Source: Clostridia bacterium (GTDB lineage: Bacteria; Bacillota; Clostridia; Christensenellales; Borkfalkiaceae). From it: 6,390 bases of DNA. Positions 1 through 5,983 of this stretch are shown here, piece after piece. The notes under the pieces were generated by a model that saw nothing but the letters and a program-made list of their open reading frames with translations, was not told where the DNA came from and made no database searches. Location of the stretch: the NCBI GenBank assembly GCA_017421905.1, contig JAFOHH010000199.1, positions 1 through 6,390 on the forward strand, in the 5' to 3' direction. The translations under genes and the position numbers were made by a program. How positions within the stretch are numbered: position 1 is the first letter of the stretch; the number at the start of each line of letters is the position of its first letter.

Positions 1-312
1 AGAGGTGCAAAGCAAGGAAAACGGAGCGGAAAACCCGCATACGGTGCTTTGAAAACGGGCGGATATTCAGAAAAACCCTCCCGCGGAGCTTCTTCCTTTG
101 GCGAAGGTCGTAAAGGGGAAGGCCGCAAAAATGCCCTCCGTACTACGGAAGGCTATCGCACGCAAAGTGGGGAACGAAATTCCTCCTCGCGCAACTCCTC
201 TTCCCACAATTCCTCCTCGCGCAACTCTTCTGCTCGTAACTCCTCGCCGCGCGGCTATTCCTCCTCCAAACCCTCCTATTCGGGTAAGGGAAAACCCAAA
301 AAGGTCTTTTAA
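1..312 (+). CDS. C-terminal tail of an unidentified protein (5' partial), basic and Ser/Arg/Asn-rich
   Basis: The frame is open from the first base with no plausible start: no ATG, and the TTG at 49 lacks a ribosome binding site. This is therefore the last 103 codons of a gene that begins upstream, ending in TAA at 310-312. The whole visible part is low-complexity and strongly basic, rich in Gly, Lys, Arg and Ser, with almost no hydrophobic residues, so it should be disordered. Near the end are five consecutive 5-residue units of the form N-S-S-x-R/H (178-252), followed by a Ser/Tyr/Lys/Gly stretch ending in KPKKVF. Tails of this kind occur on RNA-binding enzymes such as DEAD-box helicases and RsuA/RluB-type pseudouridine synthases, where they help hold RNA. 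That assignment is inference, since no folded domain is in view. A terminator at 387-421 probably ends its transcript. Confidence 0.75.
   Translation, partial: RGAKQGKRSGKPAYGALKTGGYSEKPSRGASSFGEGRKGEGRKNALRTTEGYRTQSGERNSSSRNSSSHNSSSRNSSARNSSPRGYSSSKPSYSGKGKPKKVF
178..252 (+). repeat. Five tandem 15-bp units encoding N-S-S-x-R/H
   Basis: Five in-frame 15-bp units lie head to tail at 178-192, 193-207, 208-222, 223-237 and 238-252. They encode NSSSR, NSSSH, NSSSR, NSSAR and NSSPR. Units 1 and 3 are identical, and the 20 bases at 178-197 match those at 208-227, so a 30-bp duplication is visible on top of the 15-bp period. The remaining units differ mainly at third codon positions. The array is inside the disordered C-terminal tail of the first gene. 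Confidence 0.85.
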
Positions 313-386
313 CAAATAAGCGGCAAGCGGAAGCGTTTGCCACTGTAAAAATTTCATGCTAAATGGCAAAAAACGGTATAAATTTT

Positions 387-421
387 CGGGCGTAGGGAAA
401 AGATAACCCTGCGCCCGTTTT
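387..421 (+). terminator. Intrinsic terminator after the first gene
   Basis: An 11-bp stem pairs 387-397 with 407-417 (CGGGCGTAGGG against CCCTGCGCCCG, one G-U pair) around a 9-base A-rich loop, followed by TTTT at 418-421. The stem is GC-rich and the T run is short, so termination may be incomplete. It lies 75 bases after the upstream stop codon and 76 bases before the toxin gene, separating the two. Confidence 0.7.
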
Positions 422-448
422 CACGCCAAAGCCGCTTTTTTCATATAT

Positions 449-459
449 TGTGGTAGAAA
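449..459 (+). promoter_or_regulatory. Possible extended -10 promoter for the EndoA gene
   Basis: TGTGGTAGAAA contains an extended -10 (TGG followed by TAGAAA, four of six matches to TATAAT). Its first seven bases, TGTGGTA, also occur in the strong promoter at 986-992. No good -35 hexamer is found 16-18 bases upstream. Transcription would begin near 466, after the terminator, giving a leader of about 30 nt. Confidence 0.4.
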
Positions 460-496
460 GGTTTTTACACGGGCAAAACCGCTTGGAGAGAGGCTT

Positions 497-856
497 ATGA
501 TAAAAAGGGGAGAATTATATTATGCCGATTTAAGTCCCGTAGTGGGTAGTGAGCAGGGCGGCGTGCGCCCCGTTCTCGTCGTGCAAAACGACGTGGGCAA
601 TAAGTATAGTCCCACCGTAATAGCCGCAGCTGTTACCAGTAAAATCGATAAAGCCAAGCTCCCCACCCATATCGAGCTGCGCGCCAGCGAATACGGCCTT
701 GTAAAAGACTCCGTCGTCTTGCTCGAACAAATCCGCACGCTGGATAAACGCCGTTTAAAAGAGCGCATCGGTCAACTCCCTTTATCCACCATGCAAAAGG
801 TCAACCAAGCCCTTCTTATCAGCTTGGGGTTCGAAGCGCGCATAAGCCAAATTTAA
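497..856 (+). CDS. ndoA: MazF/EndoA-type mRNA interferase toxin
   Basis: This 119-residue protein belongs to the PemK/MazF family of endoribonucleases, which cut single-stranded mRNA at short motifs. The N-terminal stretch, with [16 protein letters not shown] at residues 13-28, and the later AKLPTH and [11 protein letters not shown] segments follow Bacillus subtilis EndoA (116 aa) almost residue for residue. The two catalytic residues known from that family are present as Arg24 (in GGVRP) and Thr47 (in AAAVTS), so the enzyme looks active. The B. subtilis enzyme cuts at UACAU, and the same specificity is likely but not proven here. ATG at 497 is preceded by GGAGAGAGG at 485-493. In B. subtilis the antitoxin gene (ndoAI) lies directly upstream; here there is only a 184-nt leader with no room for it. 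The downstream terminator at 881-916 makes the gene monocistronic. Confidence 0.95.
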   Translation: MIKRGELYYADLSPVVGSEQGGVRPVLVVQNDVGNKYSPTVIAAAVTSKIDKAKLPTHIELRASEYGLVKDSVVLLEQIRTLDKRRLKERIGQLPLSTMQKVNQALLISLGFEARISQI

Positions 857-880
857 TGCAACACCTAATTTTACCCTTCG

Positions 881-916
881 GCAAGTAGCCCCAATCGGCT
901 GCTTGCTTTCTTTTTG
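881..916 (+). terminator. Strong intrinsic terminator after the EndoA gene
   Basis: A 10-bp stem pairs GCAAGTAGCC (881-890) with GGCTGCTTGC (897-906), with one G-U pair and a 6-base loop. It is followed by the T-rich run TTTCTTTTTG at 907-916. It starts 24 bases after the toxin stop codon and insulates the toxin gene from the operon that follows. Confidence 0.88.
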
Positions 917-936
917 TCTTTTCTTATAAGAAAAGA
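917..936. repeat. Perfect 20-bp AT-rich palindrome
   Basis: The bases TCTTTTCTTATAAGAAAAGA are identical to their reverse complement over all 20 positions. The palindrome begins where the terminator's T run ends and stops 32 bases before the -35 hexamer of the next promoter. It may be a binding site for a dimeric regulator, or a second hairpin backing up the terminator. The sequence alone does not distinguish these. Confidence 0.8.
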
Positions 937-968
937 ACAAAACTTTCCTTTATTGCGCCCAAAATCGA

Positions 969-996
969 TTGCCTTTCGCAAAAAATGTGGTATAAT
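969..996 (+). promoter_or_regulatory. Strong sigma-A type promoter with extended -10, driving the operon
   Basis: The -10 is a perfect TATAAT at 991-996, preceded by the extended element TGG at 988-990. The -35 is TTGCCT at 969-974 (four of six matches to TTGACA) with a 16-bp spacer. Transcription should start near 1003, giving a leader of about 46 nt. That leader opens with a small hairpin (TTGCTT at 1007-1012 with AAGCAA at 1016-1021). This is the clearest promoter in the window and sits right before the six-gene run. Confidence 0.85.
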
Positions 997-1048
997 AAAA
1001 AAGAAATTGCTTAAAAAGCAAAAATTTGTTTTTTTCGGAGGATAAACG

Positions 1049-1537
1049 ATGAAACGTCATTTGGGTTTAATTGCATCCGTTTGCGCACTTTTTGCGGCAC
1101 TTATTATGTATTTGCTGGCAGAAGGTAACGTTATTCAACTTGGCGGCCGCCATAACGCTTATTGGTTTTTTATCTTTGCGGCGTTTGGTTTGGGCGTGGT
1201 TTTACTTATTCAATCTCTTGCTACCGTCAACAAAAACAACTTAATGCTTTTGGCGTTTGCTTCGTTTGCGCTAGGCGCAGTTTTAACCGCCTGCAATTAT
1301 AAAGTATCTAACGTGCTTACCGTGGTGCTTTGCATCGTCGTATTTGGCTATGCGCTCCTTGCCGTAGCAATTATCCTATCGGCAAAAAAACAGCCCCAAA
1401 CCAAAAATGCACAGCCCGATTATAAATCTTACGAAGAGCGCAAGGCCGAGGAGGCACAGCTCCCCAAAGAGGAAAAGCCCCTTCCTGAAATTAAATCGTT
1501 TGAAGACGTAAACAAAAAGGGAGAATGGAGAGAGTAA
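1049..1537 (+). CDS. Unrecognised four-helix membrane protein with charged C-terminal tail
   Basis: I do not recognise this 162-residue protein. It shows four likely transmembrane helices, at about residues 6-23, 38-56, 64-82 and 87-111, with Lys/Arg at residues 2-3 and 113-114 suggesting that both ends are cytoplasmic. The last 50 residues are hydrophilic, with mixed Lys/Glu/Pro content (for example YKSYEERKAEEAQLPKEEKPLPE), probably an extended or helical cytoplasmic tail. No catalytic motif is visible. ATG at 1049 follows a good ribosome binding site, GGAGG at 1037-1041, seven bases away. It is the first gene after the promoter at 969-996, and its TAA stop (1535-1537) lies two bases before the pncB start, so the two are very likely translated from one mRNA. 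A link to nicotinate uptake or NAD metabolism is only a guess from position. Confidence 0.88.
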   Translation: MKRHLGLIASVCALFAALIMYLLAEGNVIQLGGRHNAYWFFIFAAFGLGVVLLIQSLATVNKNNLMLLAFASFALGAVLTACNYKVSNVLTVVLCIVVFGYALLAVAIILSAKKQPQTKNAQPDYKSYEERKAEEAQLPKEEKPLPEIKSFEDVNKKGEWRE

Positions 1538-1539
1538 TC

Positions 1540-2973
1540 ATGAGAAATTTAACCCTGCTTACCGACCTATATCAACTTACTATGATGTACGGCTATTTCA
1601 AAAAAGGCGTACACGAAAAAGAAGCGGCGTTCGATATCTTCTTCCGTGCAAACAAAACCATAACCTACTCGGTTGCAGCAGGCTTGCAGCAAGCCGTAGA
1701 GTATATCAACGGCCTCCGTTTTGGAGAGGAAGAAATTACCTACCTCCGCGGCTTAAACCTTTTCGATGAAGAATTTCTTTCTTATTTAAAAGACTTCCGC
1801 TTTACGGGGGATATCTCCGCCGTAAAGGAAGGAACGGTCGTTTTCCCGCAAGAGCCCATTTTAACGGTAAAAGCCCCCCTTGCCGAGGCGCAGCTTATCG
1901 AAACGGCTCTCCTTAATATCATCGACCACCAAACGCTTATCGCAACCAAAGCGGCAAAGGTTTGCTATGCCGCGCAAGGCGGAAAGGTTATGGAATTCGG
2001 CCTTCGCCGCGCGCAAGGGCCCGATGCCGGCACGGACGGTGCAAGAGCCTCCGTTATCGGCGGCTGTTCGTCTACCTCTAACGTGCTTACGGGTATGAAA
2101 TACGGCGTCCCCGTTTCGGGTACGCATTCCCATAGCTGGGTTATGAATTTTAAGGACGAATACACGGCGTTCCGCGCCTATGCGGATATTTATCCCGATA
2201 CTTGCACCCTGCTTGTCGATACGTACGACACCTTAAAAAGCGGCGTGCCCAACGCCATTCGCGTATTTAAGGAATTAAAGGCCGCAGGTCATAAGCCCGT
2301 CGGTATTCGCCTAGATAGCGGCGACCTTGCTTATCTTTCCAAAAAAGCGCGCAAAATGCTAGACGAGGCAGGCTTTACCGAGGTAGCCATCTGCGCCTCG
2401 GGCGATTTAGACGAAAAGCTCATTGCCTCCTTAAAAGCGCAGGGCGCAAAAATAGACGTTTGGGGCGTAGGAACAAAGCTTATCACCAGCGACGATATGC
2501 CCGCCCTCGGCGGCGTTTATAAAATGTCCGCCGTATGGGAAAACGGAACGCTCATTCCTAAAATGAAGGTGTCCGATAACTCCGCAAAAATTACCAACCC
2601 CGGCTATAAAACCACCTACCGCATTTACGATAGGGCGGGAATGGCACAAGCCGATCTCATTTGCCTTGCAGATGAAAAAATCGATACCACTAAGCCCCTT
2701 ACCATTTTCCACCCCATTGAAACGTGGAAAAAGACCACCTTTACCGAATATTCGGTTAAACCCCTGCACGTACCCGTGTTTAAAGGCGGAAAGCAGGTAT
2801 ACCAAACGCCCTCCTTGCAGGAAATCGTCGCCTTTGCTAAAGAAGAACGCGCAACCTTTTGGGAGGAGTATCGCCGCTTAGACCAACCCGAGGTTTATAA
2901 GGTAGACCTTTCGCAAAAGCTTTACGATTTAAAACACGCAATGCTTTCCGAAATCCGCGGCGAAAAGGCGTAA
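1540..2973 (+). CDS. pncB: Nicotinate phosphoribosyltransferase
   Basis: This enzyme joins nicotinate to PRPP, with ATP hydrolysis, to make nicotinate mononucleotide. It is the entry step of the Preiss-Handler NAD salvage route and acts in the cytoplasm. With the start at 1540 it has 477 residues, normal for the family. Diagnostic segments in order are LTLLTDLYQLTMMYGYF at the N-terminus, EFGLRRAQGPDAG (about 152-164), GTHSHSWVM (194-202; His198 aligns with the His that is phosphorylated in the family), LVDTYDTLKSGVPNAI (225-240), IRLDSGDLAYL (256-266) and DVWGVGTKL (306-314). ATG at 1540 is preferred over the in-frame ATG at 1525. It has GGAGAG at 1527-1532 seven bases upstream and begins where the family begins, whereas 1525 has its purine-rich stretch only one base away and would overlap the previous gene. 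A tandem TAATAA ends the gene. Confidence 0.96.
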   Translation: MRNLTLLTDLYQLTMMYGYFKKGVHEKEAAFDIFFRANKTITYSVAAGLQQAVEYINGLRFGEEEITYLRGLNLFDEEFLSYLKDFRFTGDISAVKEGTVVFPQEPILTVKAPLAEAQLIETALLNIIDHQTLIATKAAKVCYAAQGGKVMEFGLRRAQGPDAGTDGARASVIGGCSSTSNVLTGMKYGVPVSGTHSHSWVMNFKDEYTAFRAYADIYPDTCTLLVDTYDTLKSGVPNAIRVFKELKAAGHKPVGIRLDSGDLAYLSKKARKMLDEAGFTEVAICASGDLDEKLIASLKAQGAKIDVWGVGTKLITSDDMPALGGVYKMSAVWENGTLIPKMKVSDNSAKITNPGYKTTYRIYDRAGMAQADLICLADEKIDTTKPLTIFHPIETWKKTTFTEYSVKPLHVPVFKGGKQVYQTPSLQEIVAFAKEERATFWEEYRRLDQPEVYKVDLSQKLYDLKHAMLSEIRGEKA

Positions 2974-3007
2974 TAACGATAAACTAAAATTATATTAAAA
3001 CGAATAC

Positions 3008-3028
3008 AACGCAAGATTTTTGCGTTTT
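3008..3028 (+). promoter_or_regulatory. Hairpin directly before the lspA ribosome binding site
   Basis: AACGCAA (3008-3014) pairs perfectly with TTGCGTT (3020-3026) around a 5-base loop, and the T run continues to 3028. The lspA ribosome binding site AGGAAG starts at 3029. It could act as a weak attenuator within the 65-nt pncB-lspA gap or adjust lspA translation. A 7-bp stem with only two G-C pairs is too weak to call a terminator. Confidence 0.45.
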
Positions 3029-3038
3029 AGGAAGAACC

Positions 3039-3602
3039 ATGGCAATATTTTTATTTTTCTTTTTCCTGATTGCAGATCAGGTTACGAAAATTTGGGCGGC
3101 AACTACCGAGGTTAGTATGCCCGTTATCGGCGAATGGCTGCGCTTTGAGTATATTCAAAATCCGGGCGCGGCGTTTTCGCTGTTCGGCGATAAGGAATGG
3201 TCCAGAGTGTTTTTTATCGTCGTTTCCACCATTGCCATCGTCGTATTCTTCGCCGTTTATGCGGTGTGCAAAAACAAAGTACTTAAAAACGGCTTAATGT
3301 TGCTTGCCTCGGATGCGCTCGGAAACTTAATAGACCGCACCTGCGCGCTGCTGCAAGATTTGGGCGTCCCCGGCATTACGGACTTTGAAACGGGCGTGCG
3401 CGATTTTATTTGGCCTACCTTTTTCGCCAACTTTAACGTAGCGGATATTGCCGTATGCGTGGGCGTTGGGCTCATTCTCCTATATTTGCTGTTTTTAAGT
3501 GAAGATAGCATTTTCGGCGGTTTCTTTAAAAAGAAAACCCAAAAAGAGCAGCTCGCACAAGAGGAAGATGCGCAATCCACGTCGCAAGGAGGTGGAAAAT
3601 GA
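3039..3602 (+). CDS. lspA: Lipoprotein signal peptidase (signal peptidase II) with enlarged loop
   Basis: LspA is a membrane aspartic protease that removes the signal peptide from lipid-modified prolipoproteins. The 187-residue protein has the family motifs in order: ADQVTK in helix 1 (12-17), FEYIQNPGAAFSLF (36-49), GNLIDR (95-100) with catalytic Asp99, and FNVAD (132-136) with catalytic Asp136. Four membrane helices fit about residues 2-12 extended, 56-76, 84-98 and 133-153. Two things are odd. The usual Gly-Gly before A-x-GN is Ser-Asp (ASDALGN), and the stretch from Asp99 to the V-x-D motif is about 14 residues longer than in B. subtilis LspA, giving 37 rather than 27 residues between the two aspartates. 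The hydrophilic tail from about 164 is also longer than usual. The start at 3039 is the only good one, with AGGAAG at 3029-3034. The TGA stop overlaps the next ATG by four bases. Confidence 0.93.
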   Translation: MAIFLFFFFLIADQVTKIWAATTEVSMPVIGEWLRFEYIQNPGAAFSLFGDKEWSRVFFIVVSTIAIVVFFAVYAVCKNKVLKNGLMLLASDALGNLIDRTCALLQDLGVPGITDFETGVRDFIWPTFFANFNVADIAVCVGVGLILLYLLFLSEDSIFGGFFKKKTQKEQLAQEEDAQSTSQGGGK

Positions 3603-4507
3603 CCGATTTCCGTTTTATCGTAGAGCAAGAACAAGTCGGTACGCGTTTAGACGTCTTTTTATCCGAACGCTTTCCCGACGTTACCCGTTCCCGTCTGAAA
3701 AAACTAATTGAAGACGGGAATATTACTGTTTGCGGCAAAGTCGAAAAGGCGGGCAAGCCCTTAAAAAAAGGGGAGGAAATTGCCGTAACTTTTCCCGAGG
3801 CCCTGCCCGTAGAGGCAACCCCGTGCGATATTCCCGTTAGCATTTTGTATCAGGATAGCGACCTTGCCGTTATCAATAAGCCGCAAGGCCTTACCGTGCA
3901 CGCCGGCAACGGAACGGGGAGCGACACCCTCGTCAACGCGCTTTTATATCATCTCGATTCGCTTTCGGGCGTGGGCGGAAAGCTTCGCCCTGGCATCGTG
4001 CACCGCATCGATAAAAACACGTCCGGCGTACTCCTCGTTGCTAAAAACGACGTGGCGCACGTCAGCCTTTCCGAGCAAATTGCAAGTAAAACGTGTAAGC
4101 GCAATTATTACGCCTTGTTAGAAGGGGTTATGAAAAACAACGTGGGCACGGTAGATACCTATCTGTGCCGCGATCCCAAATGCCGCACGCGCTATAAAGT
4201 GTCAACTATGGACGGCAAGCGTGCCATAACCCATTACCGCGTTGTCAAACGCTATGAAAAATACACCTTGTGCGAATTTTCCTTAGAAACGGGGCGCACG
4301 CATCAAATCCGCGTGCACGCCAAGCATCTCGGCCACCCCGTAGTGGGCGACCCCGAATACGGCTACGCCAAGCAAAAGTTCGATCTCGCAGGTCAGCTTC
4401 TTCACGCCCACCAAATAACCTTTATCCATCCCACCACGGGCGAGGAAATGACCTTTCACGCCCCCCTACCCGATTATTTCGAAGAGATTTTACAAAAACT
4501 ACGTTAA
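3599..4507 (+). CDS. rluD: RluD-family 23S rRNA pseudouridine synthase (YlyB-like)
   Basis: This enzyme isomerises specific uridines of large-subunit rRNA to pseudouridine. RluD of E. coli acts on helix 69; the exact sites of this protein are inferred. The 302-residue protein starts with an S4 RNA-binding domain (about 13-62, TRLDVFLSERFPDVTRSRLKKLIEDG). The RluA-type catalytic domain follows: VINKPQGLTVHAG (91-103), PGIVHRIDKNTSGVLLVAK (131-149) with catalytic Asp138, and GRTHQIRVHAKHLGHPVVGDPEYG (232-255). Its length and domain order match RluD/YlyB. The start at 3599 has an excellent AAGGAGGTG (3586-3594) and forms an ATGA overlap with lspA, so translation is probably coupled. Adjacency of lspA and an RluD paralogue is also seen in Bacillus (lspA-ylyB), which supports both calls. 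RluA/RluC-type specificity cannot be excluded. Confidence 0.93.
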   Translation: MTDFRFIVEQEQVGTRLDVFLSERFPDVTRSRLKKLIEDGNITVCGKVEKAGKPLKKGEEIAVTFPEALPVEATPCDIPVSILYQDSDLAVINKPQGLTVHAGNGTGSDTLVNALLYHLDSLSGVGGKLRPGIVHRIDKNTSGVLLVAKNDVAHVSLSEQIASKTCKRNYYALLEGVMKNNVGTVDTYLCRDPKCRTRYKVSTMDGKRAITHYRVVKRYEKYTLCEFSLETGRTHQIRVHAKHLGHPVVGDPEYGYAKQKFDLAGQLLHAHQITFIHPTTGEEMTFHAPLPDYFEEILQKLR

Positions 4508-4528
4508 CTAACTTTCAAAGGAATTTAT

Positions 4529-5983
4529 ATGCTGAAAAAACTAATCGGAACAAAAGCCTTTTATAAAAAATTACTGCTGCTGTGTTTGCCCATTATGCTG
4601 CAAAACGCAATAACTAACTTCGTCAACCTGCTCGATAATATTATGGTAGGAAAGGTCGGAACGGAGCAAATGTCCGCCGTTTCCATCGTAAACCAGCTTA
4701 TTTTTATTTTTAACCTATGCGTGTTCGGTGCGCTTTCGGGCATCGGGCTTTTTACCGCTCAAATGCACGGAAACGGAGATAAGGCAGGGGTTAAAAAAAC
4801 CTTCGTATTAAAACTTATCATCGCGCTTATTATTTCCGCAATCGGCATTGCCGTACTGTATTTTTTACGCGAACCCCTCATTAACATTTATTTAAACGAA
4901 GGGGGAGAGGGCGACCTACAATTAACCCTTTCCTACGCTAAGCAGTATATCCTCATTATGCTCATCGGCTTTTTGCCCTTTGCTTTTGCCCAGTCTGTAG
5001 CTTCCACGCAAAGAGAGCTTGGATACTCCGTTGCTCCCATGGTATGCGGACTTTCCGCCGTTGCGGTAAATATGGTGCTTAACTATATCCTTATTTTCGG
5101 TAAATTCGGTGCGCCAACGCTTGGCGTTCGCGGTGCGGCAATTGCAACCGTAACCTCGCGCTTTGTCGAATTGTTCGCTTTATGGATCTATTCCTTTTTC
5201 CGTCGCAAGCGCTACTATTTTATGTCCCTTGCGGCAAGCGATTTCCGTTTGGAAAAATCCACCGTTTTCCGCATTTTGAAAAAGGGCTTTCCGCTCTTTA
5301 TTAACGAGGCGCTTTGGGCAACGGGCATTTCTCTCCTTACCGCATGCTATTCCTTACGCGGCTTAGATACCGTCGCCTCCCTCAATATCGCCGCAACGCT
5401 GCATAACGTATTTAATATGATTGCGGTATCTCTCGGCACGGCAGTCAGCATTTTAATGGGGCAAAAGCTCGGTGCAAATTTGGTAGAAGAAGCCAAGTCC
5501 GACGTGCCTAAAATCCAAGCCTTTTCCGTCCTTCTCGGCGTTATCGTAGGTGGATTGCTTGCCTGCTTTGCTCGCTTTTTCCCGCAAATTTATAACACCA
5601 CCCCCGCAATCCGCGCGGTGGCAACCAAGTTTATCCTCGTGCTTTCTTGCACCATGCCCGTCGTATCCTATTTAAACACCTGTTATTTCACCATTCGTTC
5701 GGGCGGAAAAACGCTTATCACCTTCCTCTTTGATAGCGTATTTATGTGCTGCGTCAATTTGCCGCTTGCATACCTGCTTTCTCGCTTTTCTCCGTGGAAT
5801 ATCGTCGTCGTTTACGCTATCGTTTGGGGAATCGACTTTGTAAAATGCATCATCGGCACGTTCATTTTAAAAAGCGGTTCTTGGGCGAATAATATGAACG
5901 CCGCTTCTCCTGCCGAACCCGCTTTAGAGGCTACCGCTGTTGCAACCGGCGTAAACGTTACCTCCGCGGAGGGTGATTTATGA
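4529..5983 (+). CDS. MATE-family multidrug/metabolite exporter
   Basis: This 484-residue polytopic membrane protein belongs to the MATE (NorM/DinF-like) family, which exports cationic drugs or metabolites using Na+ or H+ gradients. It shows the two-fold family architecture of two six-helix MatE halves, roughly residues 15-225 and 250-450. The first half has LPIMLQNAITNFVNLLDNIMVGKVGTEQMSAV (20-51) and the well-conserved LNYILIFGKFGAPTLGVRGAAIATVTSR (184-211). Asp36 in helix 1 and Glu260 in helix 7 sit where coupling acidic residues occur in characterised members, but the substrate and ion cannot be read from the sequence. After the last helix there is a short Ala/Thr/Glu-rich tail (about 456-484) of no known role. 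ATG at 4529 has AAAGGA at 4517-4522 and lies 21 bases after the pseudouridine synthase gene with no terminator between. Its TGA overlaps the next ATG. Confidence 0.93.
   Translation: MLKKLIGTKAFYKKLLLLCLPIMLQNAITNFVNLLDNIMVGKVGTEQMSAVSIVNQLIFIFNLCVFGALSGIGLFTAQMHGNGDKAGVKKTFVLKLIIALIISAIGIAVLYFLREPLINIYLNEGGEGDLQLTLSYAKQYILIMLIGFLPFAFAQSVASTQRELGYSVAPMVCGLSAVAVNMVLNYILIFGKFGAPTLGVRGAAIATVTSRFVELFALWIYSFFRRKRYYFMSLAASDFRLEKSTVFRILKKGFPLFINEALWATGISLLTACYSLRGLDTVASLNIAATLHNVFNMIAVSLGTAVSILMGQKLGANLVEEAKSDVPKIQAFSVLLGVIVGGLLACFARFFPQIYNTTPAIRAVATKFILVLSCTMPVVSYLNTCYFTIRSGGKTLITFLFDSVFMCCVNLPLAYLLSRFSPWNIVVVYAIVWGIDFVKCIIGTFILKSGSWANNMNAASPAEPALEATAVATGVNVTSAEGDL

Noticed and set aside
49..51. 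TTG at 49 as the start of a complete 87-residue gene
   Set aside because: The frame is open through the first base of the window, there is no ribosome binding site before 49, and the amino-acid composition is the same on both sides of it.
322..341. Hairpin GGCAAGCG/CGTTTGCC as the terminator of the first gene
   Set aside because: The 8-bp stem is real but is followed by ACTGTAAAA rather than a T run. The hairpin at 387-421 is the better terminator.
67..369. Gly/Arg-rich reading frame on the - strand opposite the first gene
   Set aside because: It is the antisense of a low-complexity Ser/Arg tail, which avoids stops in several frames. It has no ribosome binding site and no recognisable domain.
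313..496. A small antitoxin gene hidden before the EndoA gene
   Set aside because: An EndoAI-type antitoxin needs about 240-290 bases and the gap is 184. The region is also occupied by hairpins and no start with a ribosome binding site opens a useful frame.
997..1048. A riboswitch in the leader of the operon containing pncB
   Set aside because: The leader from the predicted start is only about 46 nt and holds one 6-bp hairpin, too short for known NAD-sensing or other riboswitch classes.
1525..1527. ATG at 1525 as the pncB start
   Set aside because: The nearest purine-rich site is only one base away. The start at 1540 has GGAGAG at a seven-base spacing and matches where family members begin.
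2431..2805. 124-residue frame on the - strand inside pncB
   Set aside because: It is fully antisense to conserved pncB codons, with no ribosome binding site or recognisable motifs.
3257..3634. 125-residue frame on the - strand across lspA and the next gene
   Set aside because: It is antisense to two confidently assigned genes. Its Ser/Lys-rich composition mirrors the coding strand and shows no domain.
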